Source: Leptospira terpstrae serovar Hualin str. LT 11-33 = ATCC 700639 (GTDB taxonomy: Bacteria; Spirochaetota; Leptospiria; Leptospirales; Leptospiraceae). From it: a stretch of DNA of 64,000 nucleotides. The stretch covers positions 310,001 to 374,000 of the forward strand of contig NZ_AOGW02000006.1 in the NCBI RefSeq assembly GCF_000332495.1, in the 5' to 3' direction. A model generated the notes under the pieces. That model had not been told where the DNA came from. It searched no databases and saw nothing but the letters and a program-made list of their open reading frames with translations. Of the stretch, positions 17,658-26,668 are shown one piece after another (position 1 is the first letter of the stretch; each line of letters opens with the position of its first letter). A program made the position numbers and the translations under genes.

Positions 17658-17740
17658 GCGGAAGGGATCGCAGCGGAAATCCTTTCCGAAGGAAAGATTG
17701 GAGCGTAGAGCCCGGTCCGTCGCAGGCGGATCTGCCCCAG
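17658..17740 (+). repeat. Structured GC-rich gene-end element (element C)
   Basis: Begins ten bases after the receptor stop. A hairpin CTTTCC-GAA-GGAAAG (17682-17696) is extended by AAT/ATT with a bulged C. It is flanked by GGATCGCAGCGGAAAT on the left and TTGGAGCGTAGAGCCCGG on the right, then GTCGCAGGCGGATCTGCCCC. The flanks look conserved rather than random. From memory, similar AGCGGaAATCCTTT...AAAGATTggAGCG arrangements are common after genes in Bacteroidetes and some Leptospira. Possibly a terminator or dispersed repeat; unproven. Confidence 0.5.
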
Positions 17741-17866
17741 AAAGCAAAAGGATCTTCCATTTCCACCTAATTGCATTCGTGATGATTTTGTAATAAAATA
17801 CCCTTTCTATTATGACAAACCGAGATTTTGGGAAAAAAATGTATAAAAACAGGGCGAATCCTGACC

Positions 17867-17970
17867 TTGTAATCAATTTGTAACAATACTGTCATCGAAA
17901 CCCAACAGTACTTCAATACGTTTGTAACTAGACTGAAACATTGAAACGGAAGTGTCCTTCTGTTTGTAAT
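17867..17970 (+). promoter_or_regulatory. Pho-box-like repeats and promoter of the porin gene
   Basis: TTGTAA at 17867, TTGTAA at 17878 and CTGTCA at 17889 are exactly 11 bases apart, the spacing of Pho-box direct repeats. A second pair, TTGTAA at 17922 and CTGAAA at 17933, repeats the spacing just before a promoter-like TTGAAA (17941-17946) and TGTAAT (17965-17970), 18 bases apart. The downstream gene is a phosphate-selective-porin type protein, which fits phosphate-starvation control. Confidence 0.55.
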
Positions 17971-17998
17971 AAATCCAAATCAGTCGTAACCAAAACAA

Positions 17999-19702
17999 AT
18001 GAAGACTATCTCCCAAGCCATCTTGGCCATTCTATTCTTTGTTGGGGCAGTTTCTGCAGAATCCGAAGCTCCTCAAACGAAAGAACAGGTGCCGTCGGGA
18101 ACCAACCCCACAGAAGCCAAAGAACATAAAAAAGAATCAAAAGAACCACAAGCGAAAGTTTACCGAGAACTCTATGAGGATACGGAATCAGGCCAAATTT
18201 TTACAAAACCAGGTCCGAACCGAGTGAAGGTGGAATACAACCGTCCCCTCAGCAATGCTAATACAACTACCCTTCCTGATGCCTTTGCCCACAGACCCGA
18301 TGATACCGCAAAAGAAAAATTAACAATCACCGGGCGGATGCAGTTTCGAGGTGTTTCTGGATCCGAAGACTCACTTTTCAATAATGGACATCGTGATTTT
18401 AATACCGTCGATTGGAACTTTCGAAGGCTCCGGTTAGGTGCCCAGTACGAAAACGATTGGTGGGGTGCAAACATCCAACTTCGTTTGGAGAATATGTTGA
18501 ATAGACCTGATGTGGTTCAGACAACAAACACATTGAATTATTTGGATGCGAATGGAAGGGCTGCCAGTACAACTTATGTAAGTAACACTAGGATGAAGGA
18601 TAACCGTGGTTATATCCATGAAGCCTTTGCGTATGCAAAAATTCCTTATGGTGGATTACGATTTGTGTTCGGTCAATTGCCAACTCAATTCAGTAGAGAA
18701 TATTTGCAATCCTCTGCTAACTTTGTGACTTTAGAACGTAGTATGATTGTGAATGCCATTCCTCAGTTTGACAACGGGGTGATGATCCAAGCAACTCCTC
18801 TCAAAGAAATTGATCATAAATGGGAAAGATACTTACAAGTATCCTTAATGGTAGGTAACGGGAAAGGGGGAGGTGGAGATTATGGAACAGGTAGACGCCA
18901 AGACTTAACTACTGCTAACCGATATGGAACAGTAAATACTTCTCCTATCTACTATGCTCGTGCACAAGTGAATGTGTTTGGTGGACTCAAACGGGAGTCT
19001 GATGGTAAGATGGTGAACTGGCAAGAAGGGGAAGAAATTTTCCAACGAGAACTAAAATGGTCTGTCGGTGCGGGTTATGTACAAACACAGAATTTAATCA
19101 CCCCAGCACTTTATGTTCCCGAATACACACCCGGAACAACAAGTGGAATTCAACTCCTCACAGCCCAAGGGTCCAATCCGGATCGTGGGAGTTTAGATTC
19201 CAATGGAAATCCAAATTTTTTAGTCCAAAACTCAGTTCCTACATTGGGTAGGCCAAAGATGGGACTCATTGGGCATACCTATGATAGTACCTTTACTTAC
19301 AAAGGATTTTATTTATCTGGCGCCTATACCACATTTGGTGGTGCAGCTTCCAATGATTTATTTGGTTATCATGGGACTATAGGATATAACATCCCGATTT
19401 TAGATAAATACTACATTATGCCAGTATTAAAATATGAATACATCCAAGGAGATTTTAATCGCAATGGGAAAGTGGATCCAACCGACTCTTTACGAGTGTA
19501 TTGGGCAGGTTTAAACCTATTCGGTGACAAACACCATTTTAAAGCCCAACTTTATTACCAAGTTCTTGGAAATCAATTTGATGTGAATCCAAGTACTGGA
19601 AACGCAATGCCCATTGATGATAGAAGAGTTTACCTACAATTCCAGGCAAACTTTTGGACCGGAGTTGTTTCTCCTGAAGCTTACAGTTACAGACCAAACT
19701 AA
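17999..19702 (+). CDS. Phosphate-selective porin O/P type outer membrane protein
   Basis: 567 residues. Signal peptide MKTISQAILAILFFVGAVSA, then a Lys/Glu/Pro-rich linker (about 21-60), then a long beta barrel with the OprO/OprP-like layout: TITGRMQFRGV, FRRLRLGAQYENDWWGANIQLRLEN, YAKIPYGGLRFVFGQLPTQFSREYLQSSANFVTLERSMIVN, and closing strands with aromatic ends. Such porins let phosphate or polyphosphate through the outer membrane. Expression is probably driven by the Pho-box-like promoter upstream. No Shine-Dalgarno precedes the ATG. The lipoprotein gene 11 bases downstream should be co-transcribed. Confidence 0.82.
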   Translation: MKTISQAILAILFFVGAVSAESEAPQTKEQVPSGTNPTEAKEHKKESKEPQAKVYRELYEDTESGQIFTKPGPNRVKVEYNRPLSNANTTTLPDAFAHRPDDTAKEKLTITGRMQFRGVSGSEDSLFNNGHRDFNTVDWNFRRLRLGAQYENDWWGANIQLRLENMLNRPDVVQTTNTLNYLDANGRAASTTYVSNTRMKDNRGYIHEAFAYAKIPYGGLRFVFGQLPTQFSREYLQSSANFVTLERSMIVNAIPQFDNGVMIQATPLKEIDHKWERYLQVSLMVGNGKGGGGDYGTGRRQDLTTANRYGTVNTSPIYYARAQVNVFGGLKRESDGKMVNWQEGEEIFQRELKWSVGAGYVQTQNLITPALYVPEYTPGTTSGIQLLTAQGSNPDRGSLDSNGNPNFLVQNSVPTLGRPKMGLIGHTYDSTFTYKGFYLSGAYTTFGGAASNDLFGYHGTIGYNIPILDKYYIMPVLKYEYIQGDFNRNGKVDPTDSLRVYWAGLNLFGDKHHFKAQLYYQVLGNQFDVNPSTGNAMPIDDRRVYLQFQANFWTGVVSPEAYSYRPN

Positions 19703-19713
19703 GAGGAACCCGT

Positions 19714-20187
19714 ATGAATCTAAACCAAATGAATCGATTGTTAATTATAATGATAGTTTCGATCTTTCTTGGAAATTGCCAATCCAAAGAACAGAGCAGA
19801 GAAGATATCTCCTCATTAGTAATCAACAATTTACTAAATGGAGTTGCTGACAGAAACAAATCCTTGGTGGTGATGGAAGTTGCTGATCTAGGTGGATCGT
19901 TTACTGGATCTTGTTATGACACCTTCCAACTGAACGGGGGAAATGTGGGACCCACAGCATACTTCAACACTCCTCCCGGTGGTGCTGGTGGACTTCTTAA
20001 TACTAATATCAAAAAATATGCAGTATCCACTTCGTCTTGTTCGGATTTAGGATTTGCCAGTGGTACTAATTTTGGATCAAGCTCACAAAGACCTAATCCA
20101 GATGATGTGTTCACTTTTAAAATGTTTACTTGTGATCCGAATAACAACCCTTGTGCGAGATCAGCCATCACAGCGGCAGGTTTTTGA
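19714..20187 (+). CDS. Putative lipoprotein downstream of the porin
   Basis: 157 residues. Hydrophobic signal with lipobox FLGNC (Cys near residue 22), followed by SKEQSREDISS. The mature part is rich in Gly, Ser and Asn, with several cysteines (GSCYDTF, SSCSDLG, FTCDPNNNPC), suggesting disulphides in the envelope. No known family recognised. AAGAGGA before the ATG at 19714 supports the start. Only 11 bases follow the porin stop, so it is probably a partner or co-regulated envelope protein. A strong terminator follows. Confidence 0.7.
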   Translation: MNLNQMNRLLIIMIVSIFLGNCQSKEQSREDISSLVINNLLNGVADRNKSLVVMEVADLGGSFTGSCYDTFQLNGGNVGPTAYFNTPPGGAGGLLNTNIKKYAVSTSSCSDLGFASGTNFGSSSQRPNPDDVFTFKMFTCDPNNNPCARSAITAAGF

Positions 20188-20217
20188 TTTGATTTTTAGT
20201 TTTCATTAAGACTCTTT

Positions 20218-20250
20218 TCACAAAAGGATAAAACCACTATCCTTTTGTGA
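20218..20250 (+). terminator. Rho-independent-type terminator after the porin operon
   Basis: Perfect 13-bp stem TCACAAAAGGATA/TATCCTTTTGTGA with a seven-base loop AAACCAC, followed by ATTTTG. It lies 30 bases after the lipoprotein stop and separates the porin operon from the SBF operon. The rest of the gap to 20453 shows only AT-rich promoter-type DNA. Confidence 0.75.
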
Positions 20251-20453
20251 ATTTTGTAAGGATCTCCACTTCGTTTTTTGTATCAATGTCCCATCGAAAA
20301 GAAGTTAGTGTTCAGAAATAACTTCCAATCCTCCTTCGCTTCATTCAAAAAAAGATAGAACCTAATTTTCCTTAGAAGAAGATAACGTCCTGCGAACCAT
20401 CTTTTTAGCAAAGGTGTGTTCTTTATTGGATACGTTTTGTTCTAAAGGAATTA

Positions 20454-21359
20454 ATGAGGATGAATTATAATAACGACTATCAAATCATTTTAGGTCTTGT
20501 TTTGGCCCTGATGATCTTCGGTGTTGCTTTAGAACTTAGGTTCATCGCTTTTAAAGCAGTACTACAACGTCCGGTCTCGGCTCTAGCTGGGCTCATTGGT
20601 CAGACAATTTTTTTACCTTGGATCACTCTACTCATCACACTAGTTCTCGACTTACCCGCTGGGATTGAGTTGGGTATGTTGTTAGTTGCTGCAAGTCCTG
20701 GCGGAAACCTATCCAATATCATTACCCATTTGGCCCATGGAAATACAGCACTCTCTGTAAGTATGACAGCAGTTTCCAGTGCTTTTGCTATTATCACTTT
20801 ACCACTTAACTTTACTATCACGGCAAACTTGAATCCAGTCACACATGCCATGATTTCTGGAACCGGTGAACTTCATATTGATAACATTGCGATCATTAAA
20901 GGTCTCGTGGTTCTGCTTTTATTTCCTTTGGCTCTTGGAATGGCGATTGGTAATTTTGCAACAAAAGCGGCCCATAAAATCACTCCGTTTTTCAAACAGA
21001 TTTCTTCTGTCGCCTTTCTTTTGTTTGTTGTTGTGGCAGTTGGCGGAAACTGGAAGGTGTTTGTCGACAATATGGGATATATTTTCCTAATCGTTGTTTT
21101 TCATAATTTAGTAGCTCTAACAATTGGAAATATAATTGCAAGAGTGTTTCGCCAAGACCCTTACAATCGAAGAGCCATTACCATTGAAGTGGGTATGCAA
21201 AACTCAGGGCTTGCCCTTGGATTAATCCTAACACAGTTCCAAGCAGAACCAAACATGGCTTTGGTGGCTGCCTTTTGGGGAATTTGGCATATTGTTTCGG
21301 GACTGCTTCTCGTTTTGTATTGGCGAAAGTTTGCCCCAATCGAAGGATCTCAAGTTTGA
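20454..21359 (+). CDS. Bile acid:sodium symporter (SBF) family transporter
   Basis: 301 residues with about nine to ten hydrophobic helices. Family marks are GVALELRFIAFKAVLQRP near the start, the crossover motif AASPGGNLSNIITHLAHGN near residue 78, and EVGMQNSGLALGLILTQF near 242. SBF proteins move an organic anion with sodium across the inner membrane. First gene of a four-gene operon with almost no gaps. The start may be 20454 or the ATG at 20460; AAAGGA upstream favours the first. Confidence 0.88.
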   Translation: MRMNYNNDYQIILGLVLALMIFGVALELRFIAFKAVLQRPVSALAGLIGQTIFLPWITLLITLVLDLPAGIELGMLLVAASPGGNLSNIITHLAHGNTALSVSMTAVSSAFAIITLPLNFTITANLNPVTHAMISGTGELHIDNIAIIKGLVVLLLFPLALGMAIGNFATKAAHKITPFFKQISSVAFLLFVVVAVGGNWKVFVDNMGYIFLIVVFHNLVALTIGNIIARVFRQDPYNRRAITIEVGMQNSGLALGLILTQFQAEPNMALVAAFWGIWHIVSGLLLVLYWRKFAPIEGSQV

Positions 21360-21360
21360 G

Positions 21361-22326
21361 ATGAGAGTATTCATCACTGGCGGAGCTGGATACATTGGCA
21401 CCTCCCTGATCCATCATATAACAAAAACCTTTCCCGATTGGAAAATTCTAACCACCGATATCAAACCTCTGAAAGGTTTGGATCATACATCCAATTTAGA
21501 ATTTAGAGCTTTAGACATTAGCCAGAGAGAAGAGGTGGTAAATCTTATACAAGAATGGAATCCCAATTCCATTGTTCACTTAGCATCCATCTTAAATCCG
21601 CCACCAGGGATGAGCGAAGAAACACAGCACAAAATTGATGTAGAAGGCACTAGAAATGTGTTAGATGGAGCAGTTCAGGCAAATACAGAACAAATCATCA
21701 TCACAAGTTCTGGCGCGGCATATGGCTATCATAAAGAAAATCGAGATTGGATTGAAGAAACAGATCCCATTCGCGGCCATTCTGCCTTCGCATACTCAAG
21801 ACACAAAAAGGAAGTAGAAGAAATGCTTTCCGAATACCGTACACATCATCCTAAGTTAAAACAATTAATTCTTAGACCGGGAACTATTTTAGGAGCCACC
21901 GTGAATAACCTAATCACTGATATGTTCCGTAAACCATTTGTTTTTGGGATCTTGGGCCACAAAAGTCCCTTTGTATTTATTTGGGATGAGGATGTGATTC
22001 AAATCATAACCAAAGGAATTTTGGAAAATAAAGAAGGACAATTCAATCTTGCAGGGGATGGAGCCTTAAGTTTGAAAGAAATTAGTTCTATGATAGGAAA
22101 ACCATACATAGCCATACCTGCATTGATTTTACAATCGGCACTTTTTCTGTTACGGATCTTTCGACTGACACAATATGGTCCCGAACAAATTGATTTTTTA
22201 CGTTATCGACCTGTATTATCCAACAAACAACTAAAGGGTGAATTTGGTTACACTCCAAAATACTCATCCAAAGAAACATTTATCTTATATTTAAAAGCCA
22301 AAGGAGTTCCTTACCATGAAAACTAA
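21361..22326 (+). CDS. NAD-dependent epimerase/dehydratase
   Basis: 321 residues from the ATG at 21361, one base after the SBF stop. An extended SDR: nucleotide motif GGAGYIG at residues 7-13, DIKPLKGLDH...DIS, SSGAAYGYHKE and the catalytic pair in AYSRHK (Tyr and Lys four apart), then LRPGTILGA. It probably acts on a nucleotide sugar, or on a sterol- or flavonol-like ring as in other extended SDRs; the substrate cannot be told. Its end overlaps the next gene by 11 bases, so the two are coupled. Confidence 0.86.
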   Translation: MRVFITGGAGYIGTSLIHHITKTFPDWKILTTDIKPLKGLDHTSNLEFRALDISQREEVVNLIQEWNPNSIVHLASILNPPPGMSEETQHKIDVEGTRNVLDGAVQANTEQIIITSSGAAYGYHKENRDWIEETDPIRGHSAFAYSRHKKEVEEMLSEYRTHHPKLKQLILRPGTILGATVNNLITDMFRKPFVFGILGHKSPFVFIWDEDVIQIITKGILENKEGQFNLAGDGALSLKEISSMIGKPYIAIPALILQSALFLLRIFRLTQYGPEQIDFLRYRPVLSNKQLKGEFGYTPKYSSKETFILYLKAKGVPYHEN

Positions 22327-24097
22327 ACTAATCCTCTTTTTAATTCTTTTCACCTACTTTCCGTTATATGCTTTTGAAATTGAAGTAAAAGATGCTAAAG
22401 GTAGACCTTTAGATTTAGTGATGGTCACTGTCAAAGCAGAAAAACCACAAGTGGCACCACGAGATGATCATGGATATCCACCAGAAGGTTTGGTTTTTAC
22501 GATCACACCAGAAGTAACTATGTTTACCAATCCCAATGGCCGAGTGCAAGTTCCCTTTCCTTACTCCCCTTCTGTGATAGTACGTTTGCGTAAGATTGGA
22601 TACAAAGACCAAAACTTACGAAGTTTTCCTTCTGGATCGAGTCAGTCCTTTCGAATGGAAAACGTAGTGGATAAGAATGCACTAGTAGCTCAGTACCCTT
22701 CCAATAGTTGGGTGGCCGCTTTAGATTTTGGGGAAGATAAGAATTTAAGAAAAACTTACTTAGAACAATGCGGGTTCTGTCACCAACAAGGTAGTTTTTT
22801 TATGCGCCGAGCTTTTACAGAAGGAGATTGGGAAGAGATCATCAATCGTATGATGGGGTATGGCGCAAGGCCTCATGGCAAAGCCAAAAAAAAACTCCCA
22901 GCCATTCTTTCACATGCTTATGTAGATTTGCTGAAACATCCTGAACGTGTGCAACCTGGCAGACCTTGGGGGAAAGAACTTCATGGTGCAGTGATTCGAG
23001 AATGGCCTATGGGTGATAGTTTTTCTCAGATGCATGACCTTTTGTATCATAAAAAATCAGGTCTCGTGTATGTGGGTGACAATATCCAAGATAGACTTTG
23101 GGAAATCGATACAAACACAGGTAAGACGGTTGTTTATAAAGTTCCGAAACAACCAGAGGATGAACTAGGAGGACTACTACCAGGAAGGTTACGTTCCTTC
23201 CAAAAACATGAAACCTACGTGGGCCTTCATTCCTTAGCAGAGTCTCCAGTCGATGGACATATATTTATCACACCTTCTTTACAAAAACGCATCACTGAAT
23301 TTGATCCAGTGACAAAAAAATTTACGGATCATATGTTTGCTGATGGGTTGTATCCTCATACGGTTCGTATAGATGATGAAGATAGAGTTTGGTTTACACT
23401 CGCACTTTCAAACCAAGTAGGAATGTTTGATCGTAAAAAAAATACATTCAAAAATTACAATCTTCCCGCAAGGACTACGAAAGAAAGTTTTAGTTTGTGG
23501 ATCAGTGGTTTCATTGTCAAACTGATGAACTGGGGATTCCCCATGCATTTATTGCCAGTGGATGAACGTGTGAGTGGAATGCCACTTCCTTATGGTATCG
23601 ATATCGCACCTAACGGAAATGTATGGTTCACTCGTTTACATGCAGATACCATTGGAGTCATCAATCCCAAAGATGATAGTTTTAAGTTGATTGAAACTCC
23701 TTTCCAAGGACCACGACGATTGCGAATTGATAAAGACAATCATATTTGGATCTCAGCCTTTCCCGAAGGTTCTATTGCAAAATACACTCCTGAAGATGGA
23801 AAATTCAAACTCTATCCACTGCCCACAGCCGTTGACGGTGTAGAAACACCTTACTCTCTCAATGTAGATCGAAAAAGAAATCTGGTTTGGGTGAATGGCA
23901 CTTCCTCAGACAACCTGATGGCAATGGATATCAAAACGGAAGAATGGAAAGTGTATCCCATGAGCAGAAAAGTTACTTTTACTAGAGATGTTGAATTTGC
24001 TACTGATGGAAAGGCTTATACTTGTAATGGAGCATTTCCTAGTTGGCATATTGAAGATGGACAACCCACACTTATGGAAATCAAACAATCAAAATGA
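22316..24097 (+). CDS. Secreted cytochrome c / virginiamycin-B-lyase-like propeller protein
   Basis: 593 residues. Signal peptide (about 1-19), a carboxypeptidase-regulatory-like domain (about 20-115), one haem c site CGFCH at residues 152-156, then a long beta-propeller with repeats of the Vgb type (e.g. YGIDIAPNGNVWFTRLHADTIGVINP, RRLRIDKDNHIWISAFPEGSIAKYTPEDGKF). The haem site and propeller in one chain suggest a periplasmic electron-transferring oxidoreductase or lyase. Third gene of the SBF-epimerase operon; it overlaps the next gene by four bases (ATGA). Substrate unknown. Confidence 0.82.
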   Translation: MKTKLILFLILFTYFPLYAFEIEVKDAKGRPLDLVMVTVKAEKPQVAPRDDHGYPPEGLVFTITPEVTMFTNPNGRVQVPFPYSPSVIVRLRKIGYKDQNLRSFPSGSSQSFRMENVVDKNALVAQYPSNSWVAALDFGEDKNLRKTYLEQCGFCHQQGSFFMRRAFTEGDWEEIINRMMGYGARPHGKAKKKLPAILSHAYVDLLKHPERVQPGRPWGKELHGAVIREWPMGDSFSQMHDLLYHKKSGLVYVGDNIQDRLWEIDTNTGKTVVYKVPKQPEDELGGLLPGRLRSFQKHETYVGLHSLAESPVDGHIFITPSLQKRITEFDPVTKKFTDHMFADGLYPHTVRIDDEDRVWFTLALSNQVGMFDRKKNTFKNYNLPARTTKESFSLWISGFIVKLMNWGFPMHLLPVDERVSGMPLPYGIDIAPNGNVWFTRLHADTIGVINPKDDSFKLIETPFQGPRRLRIDKDNHIWISAFPEGSIAKYTPEDGKFKLYPLPTAVDGVETPYSLNVDRKRNLVWVNGTSSDNLMAMDIKTEEWKVYPMSRKVTFTRDVEFATDGKAYTCNGAFPSWHIEDGQPTLMEIKQSK

Positions 24098-25293
24098 ATC
24101 CAAAAGAAAACTATAACCAAGGCCAAATCATTCGTTTTTTATCGGCATCTTTTTTAGGATTTTTAGCAGGCCACCTAACAAACTATAGTGTTATTTTGTA
24201 TGCCCAAGATGTTTGGAATGCAGATGCATTAGCAGGATTAGGATTTGGTTTGTGTTTTGGAGTGCCACTGATCCTTGGTTGGTTTGCCGGCGCCTGGTGT
24301 GATTCTTACTCTCCACAAAAATTGGCGCAAGGCGCTCACTTATCCTTTTTAGTTTCTCTTGGTTTGCTCCATCTGTCTTCTCGAATCGAAGGAGAGTTAT
24401 CCGTTATCTTATATCTCTTAGGTGCAGGCTTTGCCGGTGTGGGTTGGTCTGTTCTTGCACCTGCACGTATGTCTTTACTTGGAAGACTTGCAGGGGAACG
24501 CCAAGTAAAGTTAGCAGTTGTCTTTAATATTCTTGTGATGCTTGGTTTTGGGGCCGCTCCTCCCATCCTTGCCTTCTGCCGAAAAATCAATTCTTGGGAA
24601 ATGGTCCACCAAACGGGCGCTATTCTCTTTTTAATTGCAATGTCTCTTCTCATTGGCATCAAAACTGATGGACTCGGAAAATCTTCCTCTGCATGGGATC
24701 GAATTTTGCGTGGAGTATCTTATGCAAAAAACCATCCCCTCCTCAAACAAACCCTACTTTTTTCCATAGTGATCTATTGTTCTATGGGTCCTGTTCAAGT
24801 TATGATGCCTAGATATGCCAAAGGAGTTTTGTTACTGGGAGAACTGGAACGTGGCTTCTTTTTGGGAGCTCTGGCTCTTGCTTTGTTAGTTGGTGGTGGA
24901 GTCTCCTTAAAACTCGCAAAAACGGTGGGTTACGGTAAGATGATCCTCCTTTCTGGATTCATTTGTGGATTGGGATTTATAGGCATTGGATTTAGTACCA
25001 TTGTCTGGGTATCTGTTTTATTTTTACTATTCAGCGGATTTGGAGCCGGGGCCAGCATCAGTCTTATCGTGGCAATCCTGCAATCAGAAGTGACTACTGA
25101 ATATAGAGGTAGGCTTGTGAGTTTGTATACAATCACAAGCCAAGTGGTTCCTGCTGTATCCGGACTTTTATCTGGACTACTTCTGGTTAAGATACCAATA
25201 GCAACTGCAGTCCTCACTGCGGGAACCGCAATCACTCTGATTGTGGTTTTAAGCACAATCAGATTAGATATTCTTAGAAATTATGAACGATAA
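24094..25293 (+). CDS. Major facilitator superfamily transporter
   Basis: 399 residues with about 12 hydrophobic helices. Loops typical of MFS include GWFAGAWCDSYSPQKLAQG between helices 2 and 3 and SEVTTEYRGRLVSLYTITSQVVPAVSGLLSG near the end. Closest in look to enterobactin-exporter or NarK-like drug-efflux members, but the substrate is not readable. Last gene of the operon, overlapping the cytochrome gene by ATGA. It ends one base before the stop of the convergent DUF2804 gene. Confidence 0.85.
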   Translation: MNPKENYNQGQIIRFLSASFLGFLAGHLTNYSVILYAQDVWNADALAGLGFGLCFGVPLILGWFAGAWCDSYSPQKLAQGAHLSFLVSLGLLHLSSRIEGELSVILYLLGAGFAGVGWSVLAPARMSLLGRLAGERQVKLAVVFNILVMLGFGAAPPILAFCRKINSWEMVHQTGAILFLIAMSLLIGIKTDGLGKSSSAWDRILRGVSYAKNHPLLKQTLLFSIVIYCSMGPVQVMMPRYAKGVLLLGELERGFFLGALALALLVGGGVSLKLAKTVGYGKMILLSGFICGLGFIGIGFSTIVWVSVLFLLFSGFGAGASISLIVAILQSEVTTEYRGRLVSLYTITSQVVPAVSGLLSGLLLVKIPIATAVLTAGTAITLIVVLSTIRLDILRNYER

Positions 25294-25294
25294 T

Positions 25295-26524
25295 TTACCA
25301 CTGCTGGTACATTTGTTCTGCAAAACCAGCAAGGTCTTTCACTTCTAACTTGGTTCCATTGTCCAATATCACATAACCATTGTAATGTCCAAATGCTTTA
25401 TTTAAATAGGCTTCTGTTTTGAGTAGGTCTAAAATTTCAGAGAAAGTGAAGTTTTGATACAATTGTTTTAAAAAACCTATCATACCCATTAAATCAATGT
25501 CTGAATGCAATAGGTAAACTGGTGTAAATTCCAATTCCAACCGCCCTTCGTTACTGATGAATTTCCATGGTTTTTTATAATCTGTGATATCATACTTCCA
25601 AGTAACTTTATCGAGTTTATGAACTTTACCTTTGTAAACAATTCCATTCTCGGTGGCATTGGTTGAAATTCCAAAACCATAACCCAAATTTAGACTGAGT
25701 AATTCACCTTGGACAAGGCCAGCACCGGCAGCCCAAAGCCATTTGTTTTTTTCAGGCCAGGTCCCTCTTCCCCAATCGAGCACCGCATAACTTTTGTCAT
25801 TAAATTCATAAGTAATATTGTTGTATTGGATGGAGCCTTTACAAAGTAAACTAGGCATTTTATATTCATAAAAAAATGTAGATTCAGAAAAGGGAGTGAT
25901 GACAGCCAGAGCCTCCGGTGCTTTTTCTTCTAACTCAAAATTACCCTTAATGAATTCAGAACTAGAATCACCGACAATGGAATATTCAATGATTCTTTTG
26001 TCTTTTAGTTTTATAATTCGAATGAATTGATTTCCTTTTTTAAATTCAATCGGATCAGTTGTGTTGGTTGGAAAAAATATTTCCCCTGGTCTCACTAATT
26101 CTGTTTTAGAAAAAAGAACTTTCCCAGTGGCAAACTCTAAAAGTTCGATGCTACCCATCGCTAAATTTCCAATATCCGTGATGGTCACTGCCCCACCAAA
26201 CTTTTCATTATAAAATGTGTAATGTTCCCAACGTTTGTATCGTTTTGGATCCGCTTTTATAAAAGATTCGTTGATTTGAAAATGAGGATATCTCGACCAA
26301 CCAGAGACATTTAAATTTCCATCTGCTAATAAAAGTGGAATTGAACTTTTGATTTCCTTTTGAATGGTAGGATTTGCGCCAGGTTCGGGAATTAAGATGA
26401 TGGTTTTTCCGTGTTGGTCTACAACTTGACCTGGTTCTAGTTTAGCATTAGAACAATTGAATATGCAAAAACAAATGTATATAATTCCTAAGTTGTTTAG
26501 CAGATGTGGTTTGATTCGAAACAT
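25295..26524 (-). CDS. DUF2804 lipoprotein
   Basis: 409 residues from ATG 26524; GGAG eight bases upstream decides this start over a longer frame to 26545. A lipobox FNC-SNAK places Cys near residue 24. The remainder matches DUF2804: NVSGWSRYPHFQIN, KRYKRWEHYTFYNEKFGGAVTITDIG near 100, a central AVLDWGRGTWPEKNKWLWAAGAG, and late strands TWKYDITDYKKPW. Beta-rich, probably an envelope protein with a lipocalin-like or hydroxysteroid-type fold; function unknown. Convergent with the MFS gene. A small GGTTC/GAACC hairpin at 26631-26648 lies upstream, after the EAL gene. Confidence 0.82.
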   Translation of the reverse strand: MFRIKPHLLNNLGIIYICFCIFNCSNAKLEPGQVVDQHGKTIILIPEPGANPTIQKEIKSSIPLLLADGNLNVSGWSRYPHFQINESFIKADPKRYKRWEHYTFYNEKFGGAVTITDIGNLAMGSIELLEFATGKVLFSKTELVRPGEIFFPTNTTDPIEFKKGNQFIRIIKLKDKRIIEYSIVGDSSSEFIKGNFELEEKAPEALAVITPFSESTFFYEYKMPSLLCKGSIQYNNITYEFNDKSYAVLDWGRGTWPEKNKWLWAAGAGLVQGELLSLNLGYGFGISTNATENGIVYKGKVHKLDKVTWKYDITDYKKPWKFISNEGRLELEFTPVYLLHSDIDLMGMIGFLKQLYQNFTFSEILDLLKTEAYLNKAFGHYNGYVILDNGTKLEVKDLAGFAEQMYQQW

Positions 26525-26668
26525 AGATGTTCTCCAAAAAAACAAATCCTAGGCTTAGATTCATTCAATGTCAATCACTCTTGTGATTGGATTCCAATTT
26601 GTTTCAAATACTGTGCTAAATTTCTAGAAAGGTTCGAAAATCTGAACCAATATCTACTTAATTCTATC

